From: a virus
Reading direction: 5' to 3' (one strand)
Virus record (IMG/VR): IMGVR_UViG_3300043436_002883
Coordinates: 1-64,000 of that record
Length of the DNA: 64,000 nucleotides
The notes under the pieces: generated by a model
Database searches by the model: none
What the model was told of the DNA's origin: nothing
The model's input: only the letters and a program-made list of their open reading frames with translations
Program-made: the position numbers and the translations under genes
In this document: positions 1 to 8,674 of the stretch, piece after piece
Layout: each line of letters begins with the position of its first letter
Numbering within the stretch: the first letter of the stretch is position 1

Positions 1-45
1 ATGGACTCTTTTAAAGAATATATATTATTCTGTAAAAGAGTCCAT
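1..45. repeat. Perfect 13-bp inverted repeat at window edge
   Basis: Positions 1-13 are the exact reverse complement of 33-45 and enclose a 19-nt AT-rich loop. The stem lies before the first gene. It may be a terminator of a gene left of the window or a bidirectional hairpin. There is no clean U-run after it, so its role is open. Confidence 0.6.
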
Positions 46-90
46 AGACAAATTGGTAGATGCGCTTAAATATGTTGTGAGGTACAACTC

Positions 91-540
91 GTGAAAAACA
101 AAATAATCATATCGTTATTTGTAGTAGTTTCTTTTGCATTTACGATACAAGCGTTCGGAGTAAAGCCTTCTTGCATAAATCTATATGTAGACTATGGATC
201 TCTTGCCAAACAAAATAAATTTAACGAATGCATAGAGCAAGACAATATAAATGCATTAGATTTTATAAAACAATCTGGATACAGTACAGAGGGAACCGTT
301 AAATACGGAGATGCAGTATTATGTAGGTTAAACAATCTTCCTTCAAGCAAAGAGGAATCTTGTAGTGAGATGCCTCCTGAAGATGCATACTGGGCAGTAA
401 TTATAAAAAAGAAACAGGTTCTTCTTTTCCCAAGAAATGAGTGGGGCTGGGCAGAAAAAGCAATTAATGAAACAACTTTGTACGCTGGTGACAGTATAGG
501 GTTGGTTTTTTCAAGTGATGGAGAATTGAGATGGCCTTAA
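91..540 (+). CDS. Secreted transcobalamin-like (DUF4430-like) protein
   Basis: 149 aa with a GTG start. Residues 1-23 form a signal peptide (KNK, then a hydrophobic core, AFG cleavage region). The mature part has the pattern I recall from actinobacterial DUF4430/transcobalamin C-terminal-like proteins: LYVDYGSL, YGDAVLCRLNNLP, a cysteine followed by MPPEDAYWAV, and AGDSIGLVF near the end. Members of that family in actinobacteria often sit beside cobalamin transport genes. The next two genes overlap it, and the second is a cobalamin adenosyltransferase, which supports a corrinoid-binding or capture role outside the membrane. The family call is from memory of motifs; B12 binding is inference. 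Confidence 0.6.
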   Translation: MKNKIIISLFVVVSFAFTIQAFGVKPSCINLYVDYGSLAKQNKFNECIEQDNINALDFIKQSGYSTEGTVKYGDAVLCRLNNLPSSKEESCSEMPPEDAYWAVIIKKKQVLLFPRNEWGWAEKAINETTLYAGDSIGLVFSSDGELRWP

Positions 541-677
541 ATTTATTGGATAAGCCAAATAAAACAAAAAACAAAATATCGATAGAGTATGCAATTCAGC
601 TAGCAGTTACGTTATTCATAATGTATATTGTTAATAAAATTGGAATTGATATTTGGAGAGCGATAAAGGGACACTGA
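531..677 (+). CDS. Single-helix membrane peptide in the cobalamin cluster
   Basis: 48 aa. It overlaps the end of the secreted protein by 10 nt and its TGA stop shares one base with the ATG of the adenosyltransferase (TGATG), so the three look translationally coupled. A basic N-terminal part is followed by one hydrophobic helix at about residues 20-36 and a short basic tail. It may anchor or help the upstream protein, or be a transporter fragment; no family is recognised. Confidence 0.6.
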   Translation: MALNLLDKPNKTKNKISIEYAIQLAVTLFIMYIVNKIGIDIWRAIKGH

Positions 678-1174
678 TGGTAATACTAAGTAAGATTTAT
701 ACCAAAACAGGTGATGATGGCCAAACGTCTAATGCCAACAACGATAGAGTTTCTAAGGCTAGCCCTATTATGGAAGCCATCGGCGCTGTAGATGAGGCTA
801 ACTCTGCTATTGGAATGGCAATCGATGAATATAATGACATTATCGAAAGAGTTCAAAGCGACCTATTTGACCTTGGCGCAGAGCTTGCAGGTGCCGAAAC
901 AATAAAAATATCTGAAAATAGGATTATATATTTAGAGAATGTAATTGATGACTATAATGAATACCTAGAGCCACTTAGATCTTTTGTTTTGCCTACTGGA
1001 GCATTGCATAATGCAAGAACTATCGTTAGAAGAGCAGAGCGTGAAGTTTGGAAAATAAAAAATATTAATCCAAACATTGCTAAATATTTAAATCGTCTAT
1101 CAGACCTACTGTTTGTTATGGCTAGATATCACAACAAAGGAAAAGAAAAAATGTGGGTGCCAAACAATGGGTAG
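677..1174 (+). CDS. PduO-type cob(I)alamin adenosyltransferase
   Basis: 165 aa, which is the usual size of a PduO-type ATP:corrinoid adenosyltransferase. The enzyme transfers adenosyl from ATP to cob(I)alamin, giving adenosylcobalamin. Visible signatures are KIYTKTGDDG near residues 6-15 (ATP-binding), GAVDEANSAIG, LPTGALHNART, RRAER at about 118-122 and NRLSDLLFVMAR. The ATG at 677 gives the normal family N-terminus and overlaps the preceding stop. Its product is the cofactor of the class II ribonucleotide reductase encoded at 47445-49379, so the phage can activate B12 for its own dNTP synthesis (inference). Confidence 0.92.
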   Translation: MVILSKIYTKTGDDGQTSNANNDRVSKASPIMEAIGAVDEANSAIGMAIDEYNDIIERVQSDLFDLGAELAGAETIKISENRIIYLENVIDDYNEYLEPLRSFVLPTGALHNARTIVRRAEREVWKIKNINPNIAKYLNRLSDLLFVMARYHNKGKEKMWVPNNG

Positions 1175-1958
1175 AGATATAGTAAAGAACCTTAAGTTTA
1201 AGAAGCATACTGGCAAGCACTTCGACCCAGAACTATTTGCACAGTTGCTTGATGAGTCGTATCGAAATACTAAACGTGCAGATGGCGAGATGACAAAGAA
1301 GTCATTTAGCCCAAGTTCGCTGGGATACGGTCATGGAACCTGCCCAAGATATTGGTATATGGCTTTCTCTGGAGCAATGTTTATTGATGATAACGATGCA
1401 GTTGCAGTTGCTAATATGGCACAAGGCACACAGGCACACGAAAGACTACAAAAACTTATTTCATCTATGCCACAGTTTAAGGCAGAAGAAGAAGAGATTC
1501 TTAACGAGTATCCACCAATTAGAGGATTTATAGACCTTATTATGGAGTACGATGGTGAAACCGTAATCGGTGAAATCAAGACGGCTAAGCAAGAAGTGTG
1601 GGATACAAGACAGTCTGAGATGAAACCTACAGCTAACCATATGCTTCAATTGCTAACATACATGAAGCTAAAGAATGCTAAAGAAGGTTTCTTTCTATAT
1701 GAGAATAAAAACACACAGGAGATCCTTGTCATTCCAATTTCAATGAATGAAAAGAATACTAAAATAATTGAAGATACCTTTACTTGGATGTGTGAGGTTT
1801 GGGATAACTTTAAAGATGGTGACCTTCCAATGCGCCCTGCAGGTGCTTCAAAATCAAAGATGCCTTGCACATACTGCCCAGTTAAAAAAGAATGCTATTC
1901 AAAAGAAACACCTTTAGGCACTGTTCAAATTGAAAAGTTTGAGGTTCCTCTTGTATGA
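1167..1958 (+). CDS. Cas4/RecB-like PD-(D/E)XK nuclease with Fe-S cysteines
   Basis: 263 aa. The nuclease core is visible as RGFIDLIMEYDG...GEIKTAK at about residues 117-139 (D and E-x-K metal ligands). One cysteine near residue 59 (CPRYW) plus CTYCPVKKEC near 235-243 give the 1+3 cysteine arrangement that binds a 4Fe-4S cluster in Cas4/AddB-type exonucleases. The start at 1167 overlaps the previous stop. There is no CRISPR array or other cas gene in the window, so a role in phage DNA replication, recombination or end processing is more likely; the RuvC-like gene follows two genes later. Confidence 0.85.
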   Translation: MGRDIVKNLKFKKHTGKHFDPELFAQLLDESYRNTKRADGEMTKKSFSPSSLGYGHGTCPRYWYMAFSGAMFIDDNDAVAVANMAQGTQAHERLQKLISSMPQFKAEEEEILNEYPPIRGFIDLIMEYDGETVIGEIKTAKQEVWDTRQSEMKPTANHMLQLLTYMKLKNAKEGFFLYENKNTQEILVIPISMNEKNTKIIEDTFTWMCEVWDNFKDGDLPMRPAGASKSKMPCTYCPVKKECYSKETPLGTVQIEKFEVPLV

Positions 1959-2233
1959 TTTGCGAAAATAAGGAGTGTAAGAAAAAGTTTACACCCAAGA
2001 CACATAATCAAAAGTATTGCAAGGATGAGTGCTGTAGAATTGCAACTAATAAAAGAATTATGGAAAAGTACTATGAGAAAAAAGCAATTAAAAATGGGGC
2101 TGAGAGGCTTTGCAAAAAATGCAACATACAATTAAGCAGGTATAATAAGAATAACATATGCTCATCTTGTGAAAAGAATATAAATACAGGGAATGTTAAT
2201 TCTATTTTAAAGAGGATAAATGACGTTAGCTAG
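1955..2233 (+). CDS. Small zinc-finger protein
   Basis: 92 aa, start ATGA overlapping the nuclease stop. Two Cys-rich modules are visible: an N-terminal one (CENKECKKKF, then QKYCKDEC) and a second CKKC...CSSC. The lysine-rich linker fits nucleic-acid binding. The family is not recognised. It is in an overlapping run between a nuclease and a resolvase. Confidence 0.75.
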   Translation: MICENKECKKKFTPKTHNQKYCKDECCRIATNKRIMEKYYEKKAIKNGAERLCKKCNIQLSRYNKNNICSSCEKNINTGNVNSILKRINDVS

Positions 2234-2786
2234 CTTAAAAAAGATACAGGCCAATAGAGTCTTGGGGATAGATGCATCCACCAACTCTATTGCCTTTTGC
2301 CTTATGGAAAATGACATTCCTTTGAAGTGGGGAAAGATAGACCTAGTTGGGCAAGATATTTATGAGAAAATATATAACGCTAAATTAAGAATGAATATGA
2401 TGCTTAAAGAATTAAAAAGTGATTATATTGCAGTAGAAGGTGCCATACTTGTCAGATCACCCGATGCTGTGATAAAATTGTCTTATGTCTATGGAGTTGT
2501 TATTGCTGAGCTTATGTCTACTGGTTCTAAGGTTATTACTATTAGCCCATCCTCGTGGCAGGCGCACATTGGCAACAAAAATCCTACGAAAGATGAAAAG
2601 TCTGCAATAAGATTAGCCAACCCAGGATATGCAGATTCCTGGTATAAGAATCAGTTACGCAATATGAGAAAGCAGAGAACTGCTGACTACTTTAATAGAA
2701 AGTATAATTTAAATGTGGTGGATTTTGATGTTGCAGATAGCTTTGGTATTGCACATTATGCTAACAAAGTACTAACTGAAAGATGA
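2220..2786 (+). CDS. RuvC-like Holliday junction resolvase
   Basis: 188 aa with the RNase H-fold RuvC pattern: GIDASTNS at about residues 17-24 (first catalytic Asp), AVEGA (Glu), a K-x-W-like PSSWQ segment and a C-terminal DVADSFGIAHYA (last Asp). It should cleave branched DNA during replication and before packaging by the terminase encoded 1.3 kb downstream. It starts 14 nt inside the zinc-finger gene with an AGAGG ribosome site. Confidence 0.9.
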   Translation: MTLASLKKIQANRVLGIDASTNSIAFCLMENDIPLKWGKIDLVGQDIYEKIYNAKLRMNMMLKELKSDYIAVEGAILVRSPDAVIKLSYVYGVVIAELMSTGSKVITISPSSWQAHIGNKNPTKDEKSAIRLANPGYADSWYKNQLRNMRKQRTADYFNRKYNLNVVDFDVADSFGIAHYANKVLTER

Positions 2787-2929
2787 AGTATTATCAAAGC
2801 AAAGACTGGCTATATAGAAGATATATAATTCAAAAGAAAACTGTTACAGAAATAGGAAAAGAATGCGGAGTTTCTGCAATGACTATACAAAGGTACCTAG
2901 ACCAGTTTGGATTAATTAAAAAGCGATGA
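2783..2929 (+). CDS. Tiny helix-turn-helix protein
   Basis: 48 aa, ATGA overlap with the resolvase and a second overlap with the methyltransferase. The segment VTEIGKECGVSAMTIQRYLDQFGL is a clear helix-turn-helix of the homeodomain-like kind seen in phage HNH-associated and resolvase-type proteins. It probably binds DNA; the partner is unknown. Confidence 0.7.
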   Translation: MKYYQSKDWLYRRYIIQKKTVTEIGKECGVSAMTIQRYLDQFGLIKKR

Positions 2930-3675
2930 ATACTATTAACCCATCATCACAATCGATTACATTTTCTAAAGCATTAGATTCGTTCTACGTTTATACTGGA
3001 GACTCCACAGATAGGTATGTTCAAGCAACATGCAGGAACAGCGGGCATTGGGATATAGAGCTTACGCAATGGATGATAACCAATATACAGCCAGGGTGGA
3101 CTTGTCTTGATGTAGGCGCAAACATATTTTACTTTACAGAAGTGATGGCAAGAACTGTGGGCAATCTTGGGTCGGTGTTGGCTTTTGAACCAATCACTAG
3201 ACTTTGTAGATCATACGAAACATCTAGAACCTTTAATGAATACTCAGATGCTGGAAAAATAGAGGTATTTAATATTGCCTTGTCTAACAAAAAAGATAAT
3301 TTAGTTCTAAATATATGGGAAGAAAACATAGGCGGATCGGGAATTGTAAATCAACACCAGTCTGGTAATCATGGTCAACATGGTAATTTTCATACAGAAG
3401 AAATTTTTGCTGATAGATTAGATTCAATATATAATGGCAAAATTGATTTTATTAAGATGGATGTAGAAGGACATGAGCGGTTTGTATTTGAAGGCTTTTC
3501 TGAAGAAGCGTGGAAATGTCCATTACTTGTTGTTGAGCTAGGGGCTGGACAACCAGATGAATTTTTAGTAGAATTAAATGATAAATATACAATGGAATTT
3601 TTAAATGGGGAAGCGGCCACATTTGAAAGAATTAAACAGCATGATGTCGTAAACGTCTTGCTTAGGAGAAAATAA
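2926..3675 (+). CDS. FkbM-family SAM-dependent methyltransferase
   Basis: 249 aa. The SAM-binding motif CLDVGANIFYF (about residues 64-74), FEP after the second strand, and DFIKMDVEGHE followed by VVELG match FkbM-type methyltransferases, which usually methylate hydroxyls of small molecules or sugars. The glycine-rich loop is slightly unusual (GANIFYF rather than GANxG). The substrate cannot be read; sugar or surface modification would fit the carbamoyltransferase and glycosyltransferase elsewhere. Confidence 0.82.
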   Translation: MNTINPSSQSITFSKALDSFYVYTGDSTDRYVQATCRNSGHWDIELTQWMITNIQPGWTCLDVGANIFYFTEVMARTVGNLGSVLAFEPITRLCRSYETSRTFNEYSDAGKIEVFNIALSNKKDNLVLNIWEENIGGSGIVNQHQSGNHGQHGNFHTEEIFADRLDSIYNGKIDFIKMDVEGHERFVFEGFSEEAWKCPLLVVELGAGQPDEFLVELNDKYTMEFLNGEAATFERIKQHDVVNVLLRRK

Positions 3676-4007
3676 TGGCGGGATATCCAGAAAAAGATAA
3701 TGGCTATCAGATGTGGATTACAGATCTACAGCTTATGGCAACAGATGCTCCTTCAGGGCATAAAATTATTAGACAGTGTCTTGAGATTGCACAGATGCTA
3801 ATTGAAAAGAATATATCATATGGAGACTCAGCACTTAGTCCAATTCGTATATTTTCCCAGGCGGACAATCAAGAGCAGATTAAAATCCGCATTGATGATA
3901 AGATAAATAGAATTAAGAATGGATCTGGCTTCGCTGGAGATAATGATATTGATGACATGATTGGATACTTAATCCTTTTAAAGATTGCAAAGGCTAATTC
4001 CAATTGA
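3675..4007 (+). CDS. Nucleotide modification-associated (Nmad1-like) protein
   Basis: 110 aa. The segment KNISYGDSALSPIRIFS, then RIDDKINRIKNG, then DDMIGYLILLKIA resembles the phage 'nucleotide modification associated domain 1' family, which I recall only from motif order. Those proteins are small helical proteins near nucleotide metabolism genes and may be MazG-like pyrophosphohydrolases. It ends just at the -35 box of the terminase promoter. Confidence 0.6.
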   Translation: MAGYPEKDNGYQMWITDLQLMATDAPSGHKIIRQCLEIAQMLIEKNISYGDSALSPIRIFSQADNQEQIKIRIDDKINRIKNGSGFAGDNDIDDMIGYLILLKIAKANSN

Positions 4008-4032
4008 CATTTTAGTCGACTAGAAGTATACT
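4004..4032 (+). promoter_or_regulatory. Sigma70-like promoter of the terminase operon, leaderless
   Basis: TTGACA at 4004-4009, a 17-nt spacer and TATACT at 4027-4032. The start codon of the next gene lies 6 nt after the -10 box, so transcription should start at or next to the A of ATG and the mRNA would have no leader. Confidence 0.85.
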
Positions 4033-4038
4033 GTATTA

Positions 4039-4575
4039 ATGAGCGAAATAGAATTATCACAGCATTTTGACAGAATGAATAGGGTAGTTGAAGAACTCCT
4101 TAAAGGAAGTACGCCTACTCAGATCGCTACAATTACAGGTATCCAGCGCAAAGAAGTTATTGAATTAATTGACGACTGGAAAGACGTTGTGCATAACGAT
4201 AGCAACATCAGAGATCGTGCTAGAGAAGCTATTTCAGGGGCGGATCAACATTATGCAATGCTTATCAAAGAAGCTTGGAAAACGGTAGAAGATGCAGATC
4301 AATCTGGCCAGCTAGGAATTAAGTCTGGCGCATTAAAGCTTATTGCTGATATAGAAACTAAAAGAATTGCAATGCTGCAGTCTATTGGCGTATTAGAAAA
4401 TAATGAAATTGCCGCACAAATTGCAGAGACAGAAAGAAAACAAGATATCCTTGTTAGGATTTTAAAAGAGACCACTTCAACATGCCCTAAGTGTAAGATG
4501 GAAGTTGCAAAAAGATTGTCTCAAATAACTGGAGTGGTTGAATCAGTTCCAGTAGAGGAAGCCAATGTCGTTTGA
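4039..4575 (+). CDS. terS: Terminase small subunit-like protein
   Basis: 178 aa directly upstream of and overlapping terL. An N-terminal HTH-like part (about residues 18-45: STPTQIATITGIQRKEV) would recognise the packaging site; the middle is helical. CPKCKMEV near residue 150 suggests a C-terminal zinc knuckle, unusual for a small terminase. The call rests mainly on position and the HTH. Expressed from a strong leaderless promoter. Confidence 0.7.
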   Translation: MSEIELSQHFDRMNRVVEELLKGSTPTQIATITGIQRKEVIELIDDWKDVVHNDSNIRDRAREAISGADQHYAMLIKEAWKTVEDADQSGQLGIKSGALKLIADIETKRIAMLQSIGVLENNEIAAQIAETERKQDILVRILKETTSTCPKCKMEVAKRLSQITGVVESVPVEEANVV

Positions 4576-6367
4576 GTTTACCGATCTTATCGATATGCTC
4601 GATGGAGAGGAGTTTGATGAAAAACCAGTCGATCTTAAAACGTTTGTTAGAAGTCCAGAATACCTTGGGCTTCCAGAACTTTCAGACTATCAATACACGC
4701 TTATCGAAAAAAGCTCCCAGATTTATAAAGAGTCAACGCTCATCAAGCTTTTTGGAGAAGAAGAGGGAAGAATAAGGTTTAAGCAAACTGCTAATGAAGT
4801 TGTTGCTCAGTTAGGAAAAGGATCTGGAAAAGACTACTGTTCAACTATTGCGGTATCATATATAGTATATTTACTATTGTGCCTTAAAGATCCAGCAACA
4901 TATTATGGAAAGCCCCCAGGCGATAGCATTGATATTATTAACATTGCTATCAACTCTCAACAGGCAAGCAACGTTTTTTTTAAAGGATTTAAAACACGCA
5001 TTGACAAATCCCCTTGGTTTGCTGGAAAATATAATGACAAAGCTTCGGAAGTTAAATTTGATAAAGCTATTACAGTACACTCAGGTCACTCAGAACGTGA
5101 GGCATGGGAAGGATATAACGTAATCGTAGTTATCCTTGATGAGATTTCAGGATTTGCAATTGACAATACAACAGGCCATGAGCAGGCAAAGACAGGCGCA
5201 GCTATATACGATATGTACCGTGCATCCGTAGATTCTCGTTTTCCAGACTTTGGCAAAGTAATTTTGCTTTCATTCCCTAGATATAAGAACGACTATATAC
5301 AGCAAAGATATGATGCCGTAGTAGCACAAAAAGAAACCATTGTTCGTGATCATAAATTTAAAATGGATGAAGACCTTCCAGATAATACACAGGGAAATGA
5401 ATTTAGTGTTGAGTGGGAAGAAGACCACATATTGTCTTATAAAATTCCAAAAGTCTACGCACTTAAGAGACCGACCTGGGAAATAAATCCAGTAAGAAAA
5501 ATTGATGATTTTAAGGTTGCATTTTTTACTAACCCTCTTGATGCTCTATCACGTTTTGCATGCATGCCACCAGATGCAGTTGATGCATTTTTTAAATCAA
5601 GAGAAAAGGTTGAGAAAGCTTTTAATAAAGCACACCTTGCAGTAGATAATTTTGGCAGACTTGAAGAGTGGTTTATTCCAGATCCAGATAAAGAATATTT
5701 TATTCACGTAGACTTAGCGCAAAAGCATGACCATTGTGCAGTAGCAATGGGCCATGTAAACAAGTGGGTAAACGTTAAAGTCACCGATAGCTATTCACAA
5801 CCAGCCCCTGTTGTTGAAATAGATGCAGTCAGGTTTTGGACACCAACAAAAGACAAGTCTGTAGATTTTACTGAAGTAAAAGATTACATTCTTTCTTTAA
5901 AGACACGAGGATTTAAAATTCGTGTATGTACTTTTGACAGATGGAACTCTCATGATATGATGCAACAACTAAAACAATACGGCATCAATACAGAGATTCT
6001 ATCTGTCGCTAAAAAGCATTATGATGATATGGCAATGATTGTGGCAGAAGAAAGACTTTCTGGGCCTCACATACAGTTACTTATAGACGAGTTGCTTCAG
6101 CTTAAAATAATGAGAGACAGGGTTGACCACCCAAGAAAAGGCTCAAAAGACTTGGCGGATGCAGTTTGTGGTGCTATTTACAATGCAATTAGCAGAAGTA
6201 AATTTGATACAAATCAAGAAATAGATATACATACTTATGAATCTATGAGCTACGACAATGATTTTGGAACAGAAAATGATGGCGAAACAAACTCATATAA
6301 TCTAATAAGGGCACCAAGAATGCCAGGAAATTTACGAGACGCAATGGATAGGATGCAAATAATATGA
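4565..6367 (+). CDS. terL: Terminase large subunit
   Basis: 600 aa. The ATPase part has a Walker A-like GKGSGKD at about residues 84-90 and Walker B VVILDE near 190. The nuclease part shows FIHVDLAQKHDHCAVAMG, then VCTFDRW and a C-terminal KDLADAVCGA, supplying the metal-binding Asp residues. It powers DNA translocation into the prohead and cuts the concatemer. It starts inside terS. No portal gene follows, which is unusual. Confidence 0.95.
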   Translation: MSFEFTDLIDMLDGEEFDEKPVDLKTFVRSPEYLGLPELSDYQYTLIEKSSQIYKESTLIKLFGEEEGRIRFKQTANEVVAQLGKGSGKDYCSTIAVSYIVYLLLCLKDPATYYGKPPGDSIDIINIAINSQQASNVFFKGFKTRIDKSPWFAGKYNDKASEVKFDKAITVHSGHSEREAWEGYNVIVVILDEISGFAIDNTTGHEQAKTGAAIYDMYRASVDSRFPDFGKVILLSFPRYKNDYIQQRYDAVVAQKETIVRDHKFKMDEDLPDNTQGNEFSVEWEEDHILSYKIPKVYALKRPTWEINPVRKIDDFKVAFFTNPLDALSRFACMPPDAVDAFFKSREKVEKAFNKAHLAVDNFGRLEEWFIPDPDKEYFIHVDLAQKHDHCAVAMGHVNKWVNVKVTDSYSQPAPVVEIDAVRFWTPTKDKSVDFTEVKDYILSLKTRGFKIRVCTFDRWNSHDMMQQLKQYGINTEILSVAKKHYDDMAMIVAEERLSGPHIQLLIDELLQLKIMRDRVDHPRKGSKDLADAVCGAIYNAISRSKFDTNQEIDIHTYESMSYDNDFGTENDGETNSYNLIRAPRMPGNLRDAMDRMQII

Positions 6368-6594
6368 GTACGTATCAAGAAAAAGCAAAAGAATGTAAAT
6401 GCTGTGGCAAGCATGTTCCGCTTCCTACAGTATTAAAAGAATACAACGGGGTGACCTTGTGCCCGACTACATTTGCCAATGTTGTTGAATATAAAAGAAT
6501 TTGGAACCTGGCGGGCTCAAGACCAATGGGCAACGTTAGAAAGCATTTTTCTGAGTACGTTCAGCAGATAGTAGAGTCCACAATAAATGATTAA
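6364..6594 (+). CDS. Small zinc-ribbon protein behind terL
   Basis: 76 aa, start ATGA overlapping the terL stop. CKCCGKHVPLP near residue 12 and a lone downstream Cys (TLCPTT) suggest a zinc ribbon; the remainder is helical. Proteins of this look follow terL in several actinophages, but no function is known to me. Confidence 0.75.
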   Translation: MSTYQEKAKECKCCGKHVPLPTVLKEYNGVTLCPTTFANVVEYKRIWNLAGSRPMGNVRKHFSEYVQQIVESTIND

Positions 6595-6679
6595 AACAAT
6601 TTTTTATAATGTTTATATATATTTTTATAGAAAAAAAAGCAAAAGAAATATTAAAAAAAGAGGGGACTATATTTACTGA
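6587..6679 (+). CDS. Short basic peptide (uncertain)
   Basis: 30 codons, overlapping the zinc protein at its start and the next gene at its stop (TGATG). It has an aromatic N-terminal stretch and a Lys/Arg-rich end. The double overlap is the only support; it may be a translational coupling device. Confidence 0.4.
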   Translation: MIKTIFYNVYIYFYRKKSKRNIKKRGDYIY

Positions 6680-7695
6680 TGTCTGAAGAAAGCAGATTCT
6701 TTAACTCATTACTTGGTAATGATAAATTTGTTTATAATAGCAATCAAAAAAATAATTTTTTATATCCTACTTTGCAAAACTTGTCTGTCCCTCATTCTGG
6801 TAGACCACGTCTTTGGGGCCCAGATCAAGGAGAGCATTACATAGAAAATTCAAAAAAATGTTTTTATAAAGATCACCCAGACTATAGCTTGTTTAATCAA
6901 GAAAAGTATACATTTAACAGACAATGGTATAGGGGAGAAGATTTTATTAGCGGTAGCCCAGCCGAAGTTGTTGTTGCGGGATGTTCGCAAACTTGGGGTA
7001 CTGGGTTACCAGATAGTTTAATCTGGCCTAATTTATTAAAAGAAAAGTTAAATGCAAAAAGTTTAAACAATTTAGGGCAACCAGGCAAATCTTTAAGAGG
7101 TGTTGTAGAAATAATTTTTGCTTATTTTAAAGAAGTTGGTCACCCAAAAAACTTATTTATTCTTTTGCCTCCACTACATAGATTTAGGACGGCAAGGACT
7201 CCTAATTTTATGCATTCAAATCAAGTTCACAGCCATAACGATATATTAGTTGATGCAAATGTTTATAGAAATAACAACAGCAAATTTTTTAAGATTCCAT
7301 TAAATTTGCAAGAGGTTTTAACAGAAGAAATTGCATATGATCAATCACTTTCTTATTTAAGAGTTTTAGAACAATATTGTAAAAACTTTGATATTAATTT
7401 AAAGTACACAGTTTGGTACCCAGATGACAAAGACCTATTTGATGATATTAGTAATAAAAATGGTTATTATGAAAACTATGTTTCAATTGATTGTGCATGG
7501 TTTAATGAAAGATTTTTTGAAGGGGAGCACCCCAGCTGCCATGAAGATATGGCAAATGATGTAAGGTATAGAATGTTTTGGAAAATAGCAAATGATTATC
7601 TTTTTCATGAAAATGCCCACATAGGTGCTCACGCAAGCATTCACATTGCAGAAAAGTTTTATGAGGAGGTTTTTAATGGATCAACACGGAACTAA
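6679..7695 (+). CDS. SGNH-hydrolase-like protein, copy 1
   Basis: 338 aa. AGCSQTWGTGLP at about residues 99-110 resembles SGNH block I (usually GDSxTxG) but with Cys in place of Asp. NLGQPGKS stands where block II would be, and FILLPPLHRF follows. The C-terminal HIGAHASIHIAE resembles the DxxH-containing end of the family. It is a clear paralogue of the next gene. It might act on acyl or carbamoyl groups of glycans together with the downstream carbamoyltransferase; the activity is not established because the block I Asp is replaced. Confidence 0.6.
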   Translation: MSEESRFFNSLLGNDKFVYNSNQKNNFLYPTLQNLSVPHSGRPRLWGPDQGEHYIENSKKCFYKDHPDYSLFNQEKYTFNRQWYRGEDFISGSPAEVVVAGCSQTWGTGLPDSLIWPNLLKEKLNAKSLNNLGQPGKSLRGVVEIIFAYFKEVGHPKNLFILLPPLHRFRTARTPNFMHSNQVHSHNDILVDANVYRNNNSKFFKIPLNLQEVLTEEIAYDQSLSYLRVLEQYCKNFDINLKYTVWYPDDKDLFDDISNKNGYYENYVSIDCAWFNERFFEGEHPSCHEDMANDVRYRMFWKIANDYLFHENAHIGAHASIHIAEKFYEEVFNGSTRN

Positions 7696-8674
7696 AAAAT
7701 ATTTTGATTGGTACATGGGTTTAAACGAAAAGACATCAAGAGTTATTTGCTCTAACAAAATAGAAGATCAAATATATGTAAATAGATTTCCGAGGGAATC
7801 AAAGATTTTAAATAATTGGAGTCATTTGGGAGTTGATACCTCTATAAATAAATATGGTTTTAGAGATAAAGATTTTTTTGAAAAGGCAGATTTATTAATT
7901 AATGGGTGCTCTCAAACATGGGGTACAGCATTGCCAGAAAAGTATAGATTTTCTAACATAATACAGGAAAGCTTTTCAGGGACTGTTCATAATATTGGTT
8001 ATGAGGGTAATTCGGTAGGCTCAGTTATTAGATCAACATTTGCTTACATTAAAAAATTTGGAAACCCTAAATACATATATTTAATGTTGCCTCCATTTGA
8101 AAGAATAGAGTTTATACCTGACAAAAATACTTTTACTAAGTCAGACTGGCTCGCATCCTATAAAGAGTTTCAAAAAGAAGGTGTAGAGGATATTGATTTT
8201 TCTCCAATACAAATTACTACTGTTGATATACATACCCCTATTTATGCAAAAGCTCCATTTTATATAGAAGATGTTATGAATCCACAATCAGCATTTTTTT
8301 TAAATATGCAAATGCTTTTAATGCTAGAGCAATATTGCGATGTTGCAGGTATTAAGTTTATGTGGTCAGCCTGGAATAACTCATACAGAATATCTGATTA
8401 TATATTTAATATGCAAAATAATTTAAATGAGCACAAAAATTATTTTCATATACCAGTATGGGACTGGGAACTTAATGATGAAAAAATAGACATACTAGAC
8501 ACAGCAGATTGTCATAAAGATTTAGAGAGAGAAGACCAAATATTTTTTAATCATGCAATGGATATTGGAAAAAGAAAAACAGAAACACCGCATTGGGGAT
8601 CTCATAGAAATAGACATATAGCAGAAAAGATTTTGCATGAAATGAAAAATAGATCATATGAAGGGCTACTATGA
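7676..8674 (+). CDS. SGNH-hydrolase-like protein, copy 2
   Basis: 332 aa, start overlapping copy 1. It shares NGCSQTWGTALPEKYRFSN, NIGYEGNSVGSVI, YLMLPPFERIEF and the end HWGSHRNRHIAEKIL with copy 1, so it arose by tandem duplication. Its last codons overlap the carbamoyltransferase start (ATGA), so the three genes form one unit. Confidence 0.6.
   Translation: MDQHGTKKYFDWYMGLNEKTSRVICSNKIEDQIYVNRFPRESKILNNWSHLGVDTSINKYGFRDKDFFEKADLLINGCSQTWGTALPEKYRFSNIIQESFSGTVHNIGYEGNSVGSVIRSTFAYIKKFGNPKYIYLMLPPFERIEFIPDKNTFTKSDWLASYKEFQKEGVEDIDFSPIQITTVDIHTPIYAKAPFYIEDVMNPQSAFFLNMQMLLMLEQYCDVAGIKFMWSAWNNSYRISDYIFNMQNNLNEHKNYFHIPVWDWELNDEKIDILDTADCHKDLEREDQIFFNHAMDIGKRKTETPHWGSHRNRHIAEKILHEMKNRSYEGLL

Noticed and set aside
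46-90. A stretch that looks like a tRNA-Leu D arm (GACAAATTGGTAGATGCGC)
   Set aside because: No T arm, anticodon stem or matching acceptor follows; the sequence runs straight into a gene with a ribosome site.
1167-1958. Cas4-like gene as sign of a CRISPR system
   Set aside because: No other cas gene or repeat-spacer array is found; stand-alone Cas4/RecB-like nucleases are common in phages.
2926-3675. FkbM-like gene considered as a DNA methyltransferase
   Set aside because: No target-recognition or (D/N)PP(Y/F) catalytic motif; the DVEGHE motif fits FkbM-type O-methyltransferases.
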